Shown here one piece after another: positions 15,338 through 23,844 of a stretch of DNA of 64,000 nucleotides. This DNA is from Actinoplanes sp. DH11 (GTDB lineage Bacteria > Actinomycetota > Actinomycetes > Mycobacteriales > Micromonosporaceae). The translations under genes and the position numbers were made by a program. The DNA lies in assembly GCF_020873875.1 (NCBI RefSeq), contig NZ_JAHWGU010000033.1, positions 1 through 64,000 of the forward strand, written 5' to 3'. The notes below the pieces were generated by a model, which was not told where the DNA came from, ran no database searches, and saw only the letters and a program-made list of their open reading frames with translations. How positions within the stretch are numbered: the first letter of the stretch is position 1; each line of letters starts with the position of its first letter.

Positions 15338-16702
15338 CTACTTGGCGAGCGCCTCGGCGAGCCGCTTCTTCAGCTCGGCGGCGACCGGGTTGGCCGCGGA
15401 CGCGGAGGCCGACTTGAGGGCGGCGTCGGGCGCCAGCTCGTACGCCTCGCAGTTGGCCTTGGTCGTGTTGGGGAACACCAGGCAGATGTCGGCGTAGGTG
15501 TGCGAGCCACCGTCCACCTTGTCCGCGGCGGCCGGGTTGCCGATCGGCTTGAACGAGTCGTTGAAGTCCTCGCCGGCCAGGATGTCGTCGTCCTCGTTGC
15601 CGGAGACGATGTCGTTACCGGCCAGGCCGACGACCATGTCGACGCCGCGGCCACCGTACAGCTGGTCGTTGCCGTCCTCGCCGGCGACCACGTCGGAGCC
15701 GTCCTCGGCGTTGACGTAGTCGTTGCCGGTGCCGCTCAGGACGATGTCGCCGTCCGGACCGCCGTAGAGGCGGTCGGTGCCGGCCTCACCGAAGAGGCCG
15801 TCCTCACCGCGGCCGCCCCAGACCTTGTCGTCACCGGTGCCGGCCTCGATGTAGTCGTGACCGTCGCCGGCGTTGAGCGTGTCGTTGCCGGCCCGGCCGT
15901 AGAGCTCGTCGTCGCCAGCGTCGCCGTAGACGGTGTCGTTGTCGGCGCCCGCGTCGATGACGTCGTGACCGTGCCCGGCACCGATCTTGTCGTGCCCGGC
16001 ACCACCGTAGATCAGGTCGTTCCCGGTCTCGCCGTAGGCGGTGTCGTTGCCCGTACCCGCGTCGATCTTGTCGTTGCCGGCGCCACCGGACACCCGGTCG
16101 ACGCCCGTGCCGCCGAACAGGGTGTCGTTGCCGGCGTCACCGGTCGCGGTGTCGTTGCCGGCGCCCGTGTCGATGCCGTCGTTGCCGGTGGAGCCGTGGA
16201 CCTTGTCGTTGCCGGAGCCACCGAAGAGCTTGTCGTTGCCGCCGGCGCCGTAGACCTTGTCGTTGCCGGTGCCGCCCTGGAGCTGGTCCGCGCCGGAGCC
16301 ACCGGTCAGGACGTCGTTGCCGGCGCCACCGTCGGCGAACAGGAACACCTTGGTCTTGTTCTTGACCGAGTCGTTCTTGTCACCCAGCGCGGCGTTGATC
16401 CGCTTGGTGGCCTTCGAGGTCTTGCACTTGACCTTGGTCTTGTCGCCCTTGACCGCCTTGCAGCCCTTGCCGGCCTTGATCGCGACCTTGTCGTCGAGCG
16501 TCACGGTGCGCCCGGAGATCGTGATGGTCAGCGCGTTCGCCTTGCCCATCAGGGCGTTGAACTGGACGGTCGACGAGCCGCTCACCTTCGCCAGACCGGC
16601 CGAGGCGGCCTGTGCGGGCGCCGCGCCGAGGAAGGACGTGGTGGCGACGGCGGCAGCCGTGGCGCCGATGGCGGCCAGGGCCCTGCGGTTGAACAGGAAC
16701 AT
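15338..16702 (-). CDS. Secreted RTX-like calcium-binding repeat protein, paralog
   Basis: A 454-residue paralog of the protein at 10651-12006. The signal peptide (MFLFNRRALAAIGATAAAVA, cleavage after APAQA), the SGRTVTLDDKVAIKAGKGC segment and the RTX array are shared. The array runs over about residues 115-390 with GGAGNDxLxG-type repeats. The C-terminus has KVDGGSHTYADICL and a short charged tail. The ATG at 16702 is supported by its paralog and the conserved ACACGGGGGT leader. The two genes face each other around the ABC/regulator module, suggesting an inverted duplication. Confidence 0.85.
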   Translation of the reverse strand: MFLFNRRALAAIGATAAAVATTSFLGAAPAQAASAGLAKVSGSSTVQFNALMGKANALTITISGRTVTLDDKVAIKAGKGCKAVKGDKTKVKCKTSKATKRINAALGDKNDSVKNKTKVFLFADGGAGNDVLTGGSGADQLQGGTGNDKVYGAGGNDKLFGGSGNDKVHGSTGNDGIDTGAGNDTATGDAGNDTLFGGTGVDRVSGGAGNDKIDAGTGNDTAYGETGNDLIYGGAGHDKIGAGHGHDVIDAGADNDTVYGDAGDDELYGRAGNDTLNAGDGHDYIEAGTGDDKVWGGRGEDGLFGEAGTDRLYGGPDGDIVLSGTGNDYVNAEDGSDVVAGEDGNDQLYGGRGVDMVVGLAGNDIVSGNEDDDILAGEDFNDSFKPIGNPAAADKVDGGSHTYADICLVFPNTTKANCEAYELAPDAALKSASASAANPVAAELKKRLAEALAK

Positions 16703-16830
16703 GCGGAAGTACCCCCGTGTCGGGCGAAGACGATCAAAAGATCGAAGCTGAGGTACGGAGGGCGCGCACGCCACGCGATCTTCCCCCGTGCCGGATATTC
16801 CAGCGGTTGACGCTCGCGAATACAAGCCCG

Positions 16831-16874
16831 GTTCCATAGAACGGGACCGTATCGACGCAATGTTCACCCAGTGG
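16831..16874 (-). promoter_or_regulatory. Conserved element upstream of the second RTX gene
   Basis: On the minus strand this block matches the one at 10474-10514 (32 of 41 positions), including the core ACGGTCCCGTTCTA. It lies 129 bp upstream of the second RTX start. Conservation in a non-coding position upstream of paralogs suggests a shared promoter or regulator site; it could also be residue of the duplication. Confidence 0.6.
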
Positions 16875-16901
16875 ACGCCTACCCGTTGGACCAGGGCTTT
16901 G

Positions 16902-17357
16902 TCAGCAGCCGATCTCGACGGCCGGGCGGCCCGCAGTGGCATTCCCGACCACCCAGAGACGGTCGACGCCGGACATCTGGCGAATCGCCGGTACCGGGGT
17001 GCAATCGAACTCGCGGGCTTCCGCCGTCCACCGGAAGGACTCGGACATGCTCTCGACCTGGACACCGGCGACCCGCTCCGGATCGTCCTTCCACTGCTCC
17101 CGGAACCGGGCCAGCGCCTCCTCGCGGGTCTCGAACCGGACCTCGCCCGACACGTCCGCCGAAGCCGACTCCAGTTCGGACCGGATCGCCGACTTCTGCG
17201 CCTCGGTGGCCGCCGGTTCCAGTTCGACCGTGAGCTCGAAGGTCCGCTCCGGCACGTACCGCCAACCGGCGAGGAGCATCACCGTGATCGACGTGGCCGC
17301 GCCGATGAACAGTGCTGCGGCGGCCATCGCCACGACGGTCAGCAGGCGTCGAGACAC
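16902..17357 (-). CDS. FtsX extracellular-domain-like membrane protein
   Basis: A 151-residue protein starting at GTG 17357, with GGGGGAGG upstream. One N-terminal transmembrane segment (LLTVVAMAAAALFIGAAT) is followed by an extracellular domain resembling the FtsX ECD: FELTVELEPAAT, then EVRFETREEALARFREQW, DDPERV and ESFRW. It lacks the three further helices of a permease and there is no ftsE beside it. It is probably a stand-alone sensor or partner of unknown target. Confidence 0.65.
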   Translation of the reverse strand: MSRRLLTVVAMAAAALFIGAATSITVMLLAGWRYVPERTFELTVELEPAATEAQKSAIRSELESASADVSGEVRFETREEALARFREQWKDDPERVAGVQVESMSESFRWTAEAREFDCTPVPAIRQMSGVDRLWVVGNATAGRPAVEIGC

Positions 17358-17539
17358 AGTGGATCCTCCCCCGGGAATCCGGACGGCAAGATCAACCGCT
17401 CGGTGACGCGATTCTAGTTCGCCTTCACCACGCCGACATCTTCTCCGGCCCGGGTGAACACCTCTTGAAGCGCGGAAGCCGGGCGGCAAGAGTGTTATCG
17501 GGCCCGGTCCCGGCACCGGGCACTGAGGAGGACGACGTC

Positions 17540-17848
17540 GTGCAGACGTTCACGAACGAGGCGGAACAGGCGGCCTACACCCTGGCGGAGGCACTCAGCG
17601 ACAAGGCGATGTCGTGCATGAAACACGCCGAGGAGGCGGGCGAGGCGTTCCGCTCCGGCAAGATGGCGATGCGGCGTCAGTTCAAGGCGCGGGGCCTGTC
17701 CGAGGCGGAGGCCGACATCCGCTGGTCAGCCACGTCGCAGGCGGCTCGCGCGATCGCCGACAACGGCTTCTTCATGTCGCAGGCCTCGATGTACAACAAC
17801 GCGGCCGCCGCACAGTACGCCAAGGCCCTCTACCTCAAGACTCGCTGA
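17540..17848 (+). CDS. Hypothetical helical protein
   Basis: A 102-residue soluble protein starting at GTG 17540 with GAGGAGG eight bases upstream. It is predicted mostly helical (TNEAEQAAYTLAEALSDKAMSC, EAGEAFRSGKMAMRRQFKARG, then an Ala-rich C-terminus). No family recognised. Its stop overlaps the end of the convergent DUF2786 gene by 14 bp. The good ribosome site and clean coding bias support a real gene. Confidence 0.65.
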   Translation: MQTFTNEAEQAAYTLAEALSDKAMSCMKHAEEAGEAFRSGKMAMRRQFKARGLSEAEADIRWSATSQAARAIADNGFFMSQASMYNNAAAAQYAKALYLKTR

Positions 17849-18509
17849 CCTCGGGGCCGCCCAGGTGGGCGTGCTGGCCCGCGCGATAACCGAGGACCCG
17901 CCCGCTGCCGCGCAACCGCCGCGGCGGCATCTTCGCCAGCCTGGGGTACGTCTCGTCGCGCCGCAGCTCGACCAGATCGGTGCGGTCCACCAGGACGAGT
18001 TCGGCGCCCGGCGTGCCGGCCGCGGCGCTCTGCTCCGCCGCCCAGAGCCGCGCGCTCACCGCCTGGCTGTACCCGACGAGCCACGACCGGCGGTAGGCGG
18101 CCGGGCTCTCCGACGCCGGCACCGGGCTCCCGGCCAGCCCGTGCGCCGCCTGCAGCAGCAGCGAGGTGAAGAGCAGCTCGACACGTTCCAGGTCGACCGC
18201 GTGACCGAAGAGGTGACTGCGCGCCGAACCGCGCCGGTCCAGGTGCACCACCCGGCAGCGCAGCGGGGAGGCCACCGCCGCGAGCAGACCGGCCTTGTCC
18301 CGGGCGTACGGCGGGTCGATCGTGACGACGCGATCCCCCACCGGGTCGGCCGCCGGGTCGCCGGCCGTGAGCATCGCCTGATCCACGCCGTACTTCGCGA
18401 TCAGCTCGGCGGCCTTCACGGTGAAGGCCTCCGCCTCACCGGCGGTGCAGGCCGGGTCCTCGGCCATGGCGAGCAACTTGCGCACGCGGGCCAGCAGGCT
18501 GTCGTTCAT
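17835..18509 (-). CDS. DUF2786 domain protein
   Basis: A 224-residue protein. The N-terminal 45 residues (SLLARVRKLLAMAEDPACTAGEAEAFTVKAAELIAKYGVD split over the DUF2786 motif) match the short helical DUF2786 domain. The remainder is an alpha/beta region of unknown role. The ATG at 18509 was taken because the domain begins immediately after it. It lies 26 bp downstream of the hypothetical gene at 18536-18925 on the same strand and may share its transcript. Confidence 0.75.
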   Translation of the reverse strand: MNDSLLARVRKLLAMAEDPACTAGEAEAFTVKAAELIAKYGVDQAMLTAGDPAADPVGDRVVTIDPPYARDKAGLLAAVASPLRCRVVHLDRRGSARSHLFGHAVDLERVELLFTSLLLQAAHGLAGSPVPASESPAAYRRSWLVGYSQAVSARLWAAEQSAAAGTPGAELVLVDRTDLVELRRDETYPRLAKMPPRRLRGSGRVLGYRAGQHAHLGGPEVSES

Positions 18510-18535
18510 GGCGAGCGGTACGGGCGGGAGCGCCG

Positions 18536-18925
18536 TCACGCGGCCCGGCGGCGCAGGGTCGCCACCGTCGACCCGGCGAGCGCGAGCAGGCAGTCCGGCA
18601 GCCGGCCGTCCGCGATCGCGGCACCGAACAGCGCCTCCCCGGTCGGGAAGTCGCCGTTCACGTACGCACTGACGAACCGCGCCACCCAGCGCTTGTCGTA
18701 CTGCGCGTCGTCGATGCCGGGGAACTCCAGCGTCCAGGCGCCGCCACCGGGCAGCTGCCCGACCATGGTCGCCGCCAGGCACCACGCCACGTCCCACGCG
18801 CCGACCACGCCGTCCCGGTCGACGACCGCGTCGAAGGAGTCGGCCACAGCAGCGGAGTCGCCGCTTATCGCGCACTGCAGGATCTGCGCGGCGTCGTCGA
18901 ATGCGTACTGTGGTACTTCGGTCAC
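18536..18925 (-). CDS. Hypothetical protein
   Basis: A 129-residue soluble protein from GTG 18925; a TTG at 18952 would add nine residues. It has an acidic N-terminus (EVPQYAFDDAAQILQCAISGD), a Trp-containing middle (GAWDVAWCLAATMVGQL) and a short Ala/Arg tail. No family recognised. Probably co-transcribed with the DUF2786 gene downstream. Confidence 0.6.
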   Translation of the reverse strand: MTEVPQYAFDDAAQILQCAISGDSAAVADSFDAVVDRDGVVGAWDVAWCLAATMVGQLPGGGAWTLEFPGIDDAQYDKRWVARFVSAYVNGDFPTGEALFGAAIADGRLPDCLLALAGSTVATLRRRAA

Positions 18926-18994
18926 GTCAGAAAAGGTACGTCCAACCGTCAAGCAACGCTCGCGGACGGGTGAATTCCCGCACCAAGGAGGGGA

Positions 18995-19393
18995 TCACGC
19001 GCCGCGGAGCAGGCAGGTGATGCGTGCCGTGCAGACCCGCTCCCCCGACTCGTCGGTCAGCACCACCTCGTAGGTCGCCACGGCCCGCCCCCGGTGCACC
19101 GGCGACGCCACGCCGGTGACCAGCCCCGACCGCGCGGCCTTGTGGTGGGTGGCATTGATGTCGACGCCGACCGCGAACGGCCGGTCCACGGTCTGCCCGT
19201 GCATCACCGCGCCGACCGAGCCGAGCGTCTCGGCGAGCACGCACGACGCCCCGCCGTGCAGCAGCCCGTACGGCTGGGTGTTGCCCTCGACCGGCATGGT
19301 CCCGACGACCCGCTCGGCGGTGGCCTCGGTGATGACGATGCCCATCCGCTCGGCGAGCGCGCCGCCACCGCTGCTGGTGAACAGGTGCTGCAT
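18995..19393 (-). CDS. PaaI-family hotdog-fold thioesterase
   Basis: A 132-residue single hotdog domain that should hydrolyse acyl-CoA thioesters. The family core YGLLHGGASCVLAETLGSVGA includes the catalytic Glu region, followed by VGVDINATHHKAARSG and the strand VCTARITCLLRG. The ATG at 19393 has GGAGG seven bases upstream. Aromatic-CoA (PaaI or MenI-like) is the family expectation; no pathway neighbour fixes the substrate. Confidence 0.8.
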   Translation of the reverse strand: MQHLFTSSGGGALAERMGIVITEATAERVVGTMPVEGNTQPYGLLHGGASCVLAETLGSVGAVMHGQTVDRPFAVGVDINATHHKAARSGLVTGVASPVHRGRAVATYEVVLTDESGERVCTARITCLLRGA

Positions 19394-19545
19394 GCCGTCC
19401 TCCGCGATATCCACGTCGGCGTACGTTACCGCCGCCCCGGACGGCAACCAGCGACAACCGTCACAGCGACGGGAGTGATCCGGGAACGCTCCGGGTACGT
19501 GGGGGAGAACCGACGCCGGCCCGCCGGCCAACTGGAGGAGCCACC

Positions 19546-19794
19546 GTGAGCGAACCGCAGGAGATCATCGAGACTCGGGGCGAGTACCGCGTGGACCTCG
19601 TGAAGCAGGACGCCAACGGCGACGGGCGTACGGACGTCTGGATCTCTGACACCGACGGTGACGGCAAGCCGGACCTCTACCAGTTCGACACCGACGGGGA
19701 CGGCCGCGTCGACATCACCATGGTCGACCTGGACGAGGACGGCACCCCGGACAAGGTCGTCGACGGCGACGGCGGGCTGCCGCCGGAGGCCTGA
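19546..19794 (+). CDS. Small acidic DxDGDG-repeat protein
   Basis: An 82-residue protein from GTG 19546 with GGAGG upstream. It has no signal peptide. The body is three to four calcium-loop-like repeats (DANGDGRTDVW, DTDGDGKPDLY, DTDGDGRVDIT, DEDGTPD), as in dockerin or thrombospondin type 3 loops. The repeat spacing suggests a compact calcium-binding protein in the cytoplasm. Role unknown. It converges with the PrsW gene, two bases between stops. Confidence 0.75.
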   Translation: MSEPQEIIETRGEYRVDLVKQDANGDGRTDVWISDTDGDGKPDLYQFDTDGDGRVDITMVDLDEDGTPDKVVDGDGGLPPEA

Positions 19795-19796
19795 TC

Positions 19797-21062
19797 TCAG
19801 CCGCCGCCGAGGGCGGAGAGCGCCACCCAGATCACGGCGATCGCCACGGCCGTGGTGCCGGCCGTGGAGACGGTGTGCCGCCACGAGCGCACCCCCTCCA
19901 CCGCCTCCGGGTGACCCAGCGACTCGAGCCGGGACCGGTGGGCACGAACCTCCGACGCGGCCTCGGTCTCGTGCGCCTGTGCGGGCGCACGGGACAGGTC
20001 GACGGCCAGACGGGCCTGGGCGCGCTGCAGTCGGCGTACCGCCACTCTGGCCCTGCGCCCGGCCCGGGCCCCCGCATGCCGGCGCGCCGCCGCCCGCCGC
20101 GACCCGGACCCGAGCACTCGCAGCTCGTCGGGGGTGATCAGCGACGGATCGCGCAGCGTGGCGAGTTTGGCGACGTAGTAGGCGGCCTCCGCGTCGTGTG
20201 CCCGCCGGACCAGGTAGAGGGTGAGCAGCAGCGGCGGCAGGCCCTTGAAGAGCAGCACCGCGAGCAGCGCAAGCGCGCCGTTGCCGAGGCCGTCGCGGAA
20301 GAACGGCGAGTTCCACAGCACGTGCGAGGCCCAGGCGCCGAAGAGGGCGAGCGCGGCCATCCCGATCCGGTGCCGGCGGGTGCGGTCCGGGTTGACCACC
20401 AGGTAGCCGATGCCGGCGCCGGCCAGGGCGCCGAACAGGGTGTGGCTCCAGACGCCGGCCAGGAAGCCGCGGACCAGCAGCGTGGTGACCACCGGCTGGA
20501 CCTGGTCGCCCTGCCCGGCCTGTGCCACCGCGCCGATCGCGAAGACCACGTCCTCGACGATCTGGAAGCCGAGACCGACGAGCGCGCCGTAGACCACGCC
20601 GTCGAGCACGCTGTTCACCTGAGCACGGGCGATCAGCACGATGGCGACCACGCCGAGCGTCTTCACCGTCTCCTCGACCGTGGGCCCGGCCAGGGCGGCA
20701 CCCCAGTCGGCAGCGAGGGCCGGCGAGCCGAGTTTCGCGATCAGGTTGTCCAGCGCGGTGCTGGCCGGGATGGAGACCGTGGTGGCGACCAGGCCGCCCC
20801 AGGCGAACGCCAGGACCCGCAGGCTCGCCGGTTCCCGTTCGAGGAAGTCCAGCTCGGAGACGAAGAGCCAGAACGGCACGGCGAGCAGGGCGAAGAGGAC
20901 CACCGCGGTGAGGGTGGCGATCGGGTACGCGTCCAGGAAGCGCCAGGTGATCTGGGCGATCCGCAGGCCGCCCGCGGCCAGCAGTGCCAGGATCACCCAG
21001 AAGGCCGGCTTGTGGGCGAGGGCGGCCGCCCGGACGACACCGGGACGGACCGCGTCACTCAT
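19797..21062 (-). CDS. PrsW-family intramembrane metalloprotease
   Basis: A 421-residue polytopic membrane protein with about eight or nine helices and a soluble basic C-terminus. PrsW/CAAX-type motifs are in place: EETVK (130-134), FQIVED (166-171), the His in WSHTLFGALAG (H207) and SHVLW (H247). The family cleaves membrane anti-sigma factors or similar targets. Its start overlaps the stop of the small membrane protein upstream (ATGA), so the two are translationally coupled and may work together. Confidence 0.82.
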   Translation of the reverse strand: MSDAVRPGVVRAAALAHKPAFWVILALLAAGGLRIAQITWRFLDAYPIATLTAVVLFALLAVPFWLFVSELDFLEREPASLRVLAFAWGGLVATTVSIPASTALDNLIAKLGSPALAADWGAALAGPTVEETVKTLGVVAIVLIARAQVNSVLDGVVYGALVGLGFQIVEDVVFAIGAVAQAGQGDQVQPVVTTLLVRGFLAGVWSHTLFGALAGAGIGYLVVNPDRTRRHRIGMAALALFGAWASHVLWNSPFFRDGLGNGALALLAVLLFKGLPPLLLTLYLVRRAHDAEAAYYVAKLATLRDPSLITPDELRVLGSGSRRAAARRHAGARAGRRARVAVRRLQRAQARLAVDLSRAPAQAHETEAASEVRAHRSRLESLGHPEAVEGVRSWRHTVSTAGTTAVAIAVIWVALSALGGG

Positions 21063-21658
21063 CGGCGGCCCTCGTGACGCAGGGTGCGGGTGCTCGCGTC
21101 GATCGCCGCCAGGGTGCGGGCCAGTTCGCGGTCGTCCCCGCTGACCGTGACCTCGATGGTGAGGCCGTGCGCGACGAACACCGCGTACCGGCCGCCACGG
21201 CCGCCGGCGGTGTAGCCGCCCTGGACACCGGCGAGCCCGCCGGCCGTGGAGACCGCGAGCTGGGTGCCGGTCAGCCGGTGACCTGAGGTGCCGGTGATGC
21301 GCTGGCGCAGCCGGACCGCGGCCGCCGTCAGGTCGCCGTCGAAGGGCTGGACGGCTATCGCGTACCGCACCGGGCTCTCGTCCGGTCGCGTGCTCAGCTG
21401 GAACAGTGCGGTGCCCTGCGTCCCGCCGGGCCGGGTGCCGGTGACGTCCAGCGTGGCGCCGGGCGGGGGCACGATGGTGACACCGGCACCGACCTCGTAC
21501 GACTCACCGGCCGGGACCGCCCGCTGTGCCGGAACGGCCCGGTCCAGCAGCGGCAGGCCGAACGTGAGGCCGGCCAGCACGAGGACGATGACGAGCGCGA
21601 GGGGCAGGGCGAGGGTACCGGGGAGGTCGGTGTGCTGACTGCGCGTAACCCTCCCCAT
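21059..21658 (-). CDS. Membrane-anchored hypothetical protein coupled to PrsW
   Basis: A 199-residue protein with one N-terminal transmembrane segment (LALPLALVIVLVLAGLTFGLPLL) and an extracytoplasmic domain of beta-rich character (VGAGVTIVPPPGATLDVTG, then IEVTVSGDDRELARTLAAID). No family recognised. The four-base overlap with the PrsW gene makes it a candidate substrate or regulator of the protease; this is context only. Confidence 0.7.
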   Translation of the reverse strand: MGRVTRSQHTDLPGTLALPLALVIVLVLAGLTFGLPLLDRAVPAQRAVPAGESYEVGAGVTIVPPPGATLDVTGTRPGGTQGTALFQLSTRPDESPVRYAIAVQPFDGDLTAAAVRLRQRITGTSGHRLTGTQLAVSTAGGLAGVQGGYTAGGRGGRYAVFVAHGLTIEVTVSGDDRELARTLAAIDASTRTLRHEGRR

Positions 21659-21740
21659 CCGTCCAAGCTAACGGCGGTCCTGGCCGGTTGTCCGGAGAAC
21701 CTGCCGCCGCCCACAGTGGATGGACGATCAACCTGGGCGA

Positions 21741-22307
21741 TTACGGATTTGTCCGTTTTATCGAAAGGTGCTGTGACGGCACGACAGAGGTAAGCCAGAC
21801 CCCGTTGTCGCTGCGGTGGAAGATGTGACCCTCCGCCGCCATCGTCCCGGACGCCACCCGGAACACCACCACGTCGGGGGAACGCCGGCGGCCCACCGTG
21901 AGCGCGGTCGGCACGTCCGCCGACAGGTGGACGTGATGGCGGCTGCCGGGCCGTAGCCCCTGCCGCAGGATCGCGTCGAGGTTCGCGCGCGGCGTGCCGT
22001 GGAAGAGCTCCGCGGGCGGCGTCGCCGGCGGCAGCTCCAGATCGACCGCCACCCGCCGGGAGTGCCCCTGGCTCGCCCGGATCCGGTCCACGCCGTCCGG
22101 GCCGGGCGCCACCGCGAACCGCTTCTTGTCGTTGCCGGCGACCACCGTGTCCAGCTCGGCCCGGTCGATGCCGAGGGCGGCGAGCAGGACCGGCACCGGC
22201 ACCCACCCGTTCGCGTCGAGGGTGAGGCCGGCGGTCTCCGGCCGGTGTCGCAGCACCAGCGACATCCGCCGGCTGAGGCGGACCTGGTCGCGGGTGAGTT
22301 CGGTCAT
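21741..22307 (-). CDS. kptA: RNA 2'-phosphotransferase (Tpt1/KptA)
   Basis: A 188-residue enzyme that removes an RNA 2'-phosphate by transferring it to NAD+, releasing ADP-ribose cyclic phosphate. Conserved segments are visible: SLVLRHRPETAGL, ELFHGT, HHVHLSADVPTA and FHRSDNGVWLT, giving the Arg-His-Arg-Arg type active-site set. The ATG at 22307 overlaps the stop of the methyltransferase gene upstream. Bacterial KptA has no fixed physiological substrate; an RNA ligase/repair operon (hen1-pnkp) lies 31 kb away in this window. Confidence 0.9.
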   Translation of the reverse strand: MTELTRDQVRLSRRMSLVLRHRPETAGLTLDANGWVPVPVLLAALGIDRAELDTVVAGNDKKRFAVAPGPDGVDRIRASQGHSRRVAVDLELPPATPPAELFHGTPRANLDAILRQGLRPGSRHHVHLSADVPTALTVGRRRSPDVVVFRVASGTMAAEGHIFHRSDNGVWLTSVVPSQHLSIKRTNP

Positions 22308-23080
22308 GAATCGAGCTCCATGACCGCAACGTAGTACGGCCGATCCTGCTGGTCGATCGATTTCAGATGCCAGCCGGTGCCGTCCAGCAGCGCCGTCAGC
22401 TCCGCCGGCGAGCAGTTCAGATAGTCGAACCACTCGGTCGCCAGCTCCCGGTACCGCAGGCGCAGCCGCAACTGCCCGCCCAACCGCCCGCGCTGCCGGT
22501 TGCGCTCGTGATAGGCCACGTGCACCGGGTCACGCGTCCCGTACGGATCGCTGCCCTGCGCCACGATCCGGGCGCCAGGGGCCGCGAGCCGGGCCAGCGC
22601 GGCGAGCATGACCGGGGCCCGCTCGGCGCTCTCCAGCAGGCCGAGGTTGTTGCCGAGCAGCAGGAACGTGTCGTAGCGGACCGCAGCCTCGGCGAACTCG
22701 TCGACGGTGGCGAGCACGGTGTCCCGCAATCCGCGCGCCCGGGCCACCTCGATCGCGCCGCGCGAGGTGTCCAGCCCGGTCACGGCGATGCCGCGGCGCT
22801 GCAACTCGATCGCGACGCGGCCGGCGCCGGCACCGATGTCGAGCACCCGCCCGCGGCAGAGGCGCAGGGCCCGGCGGTCGTACGCCTGCCAGTCGCCCGG
22901 TTCGTTCAGATAGTGATCGGCCGGCGCGCCGTTGATCAGCCCGTCGTCCCGCTCGATCACCTCGATGACCGGCCGGGGATAGCGCCCACCGGCCAGCGGC
23001 CGGGGCCCGATCCCGGTACGCACCGCGTACGCGTCCCGGATCATCTCGCCGAACGCGTCGCCGATCGTCGGCTGCTCCAT
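22304..23080 (-). CDS. Class I SAM-dependent methyltransferase
   Basis: A 258-residue protein with the SAM motif I VLDIGAGAGRVAIEL near residue 80 and GLDTSRGAIEVAR as motif II, followed by LLLGNNLGLL. The N-terminal 60 residues (EVIERDDGLINGAPADHYL) form a cap region. Substrate unknown. The ATGA overlap with kptA suggests co-expression. Divergent from the PPOX gene, 19 bp apart. Confidence 0.8.
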   Translation of the reverse strand: MEQPTIGDAFGEMIRDAYAVRTGIGPRPLAGGRYPRPVIEVIERDDGLINGAPADHYLNEPGDWQAYDRRALRLCRGRVLDIGAGAGRVAIELQRRGIAVTGLDTSRGAIEVARARGLRDTVLATVDEFAEAAVRYDTFLLLGNNLGLLESAERAPVMLAALARLAAPGARIVAQGSDPYGTRDPVHVAYHERNRQRGRLGGQLRLRLRYRELATEWFDYLNCSPAELTALLDGTGWHLKSIDQQDRPYYVAVMELDS

Positions 23081-23099
23081 GGTGATCTACTCTTGAGGA

Positions 23100-23471
23100 A
23101 TGCCCGGACTGGAGCAACTCGGATCTGAGAAGTACGTCCTGCTCACCACGTTCCGCAAGGACGGGCGCGCGGTGCCGACCCCGCTCTGGGTCGTGCCCGA
23201 CGGTGCCGGCCTCGGATTCTGGACGGTGGCCGGGAGCGGCAAGATCAAGCGGATTCGCAACAGCGGCCGGGTCACCGTGGCACCCTGCGACATGCGCGGC
23301 AAGCCCACCGGGGAGGCGATCGAGGCGACCGCCCGGATCGGCGACCGGGCCGACTTCCAGCGGGTCGCCGGGACGCTCAAGAAGAAGTACGGGCTGATGG
23401 GCCGGCTCACCGTGCTCGGCAGCCGCCTCCGCCGGGGCGCCGACGGAACGGTCGCGGTGCTGGTCGGCTGA
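23100..23471 (+). CDS. PPOX-class F420-dependent oxidoreductase family protein
   Basis: A 123-residue split-barrel flavin/F420-binding protein. The opening LGSEKYVLLTTFRKDGRAVPTPLWVV, then KIKRIRNSGRVTVAPCDMRG, are hallmarks of the actinobacterial PPOX/DDN-like group. Members reduce diverse substrates using F420H2 or FMN. The ATG at 23100 follows GAGG. Its target is unknown. Confidence 0.8.
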   Translation: MPGLEQLGSEKYVLLTTFRKDGRAVPTPLWVVPDGAGLGFWTVAGSGKIKRIRNSGRVTVAPCDMRGKPTGEAIEATARIGDRADFQRVAGTLKKKYGLMGRLTVLGSRLRRGADGTVAVLVG

Positions 23472-23634
23472 CGCTGAAAAAAATCATGGCGACGGCGAAT
23501 CGCCTCCGCCCCCGCCTCGTTGATCAGTTAGAAGTCGTTGATCAGTTGGAAGAGGCGAAAACTTCAGAGGTACGAAGAAGGGGCGATCGCCTTCCCCAGC
23601 GCTCGCCCCTTGCAACGATGTCGGTCGAATGCGG

Positions 23635-23844
23635 TCAGTCGCCCTGACGCTGCGTCGGGATCTGCCCTTGCAGCAGTGCACGGACTTCCGACTCCCGGTA
23701 GCGACGGTGGCCACCCAGGGTGCGAATTGCGCTGAGCTTGCCAGCCTTCGCCCACCGAGTGACGGTCTTCGGGTCGACACGGAACATCGACGCCACCTCG
23801 GCCGGCGTTAGTAGCGGCTCAGGATCGTGCGTACGCGATGCCAT
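23635..23844 (-). CDS. bldC: BldC-family MerR-like DNA-binding protein
   Basis: A 69-residue protein consisting of just a MerR-type helix-turn-helix: LLTPAEVASMFRVDPKTVTRWAKAGKL, then IRTLGGHRRYRESEVRALL. This matches BldC, a small actinobacterial developmental regulator that binds DNA as head-to-tail oligomers. GGAGGAGTGACC precedes the ATG. It is monocistronic. The 281-bp upstream gap to 24125 is comparatively AT-rich and should hold its promoter; no other gene was seen there. Confidence 0.9.
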   Translation of the reverse strand: MASRTHDPEPLLTPAEVASMFRVDPKTVTRWAKAGKLSAIRTLGGHRRYRESEVRALLQGQIPTQRQGD

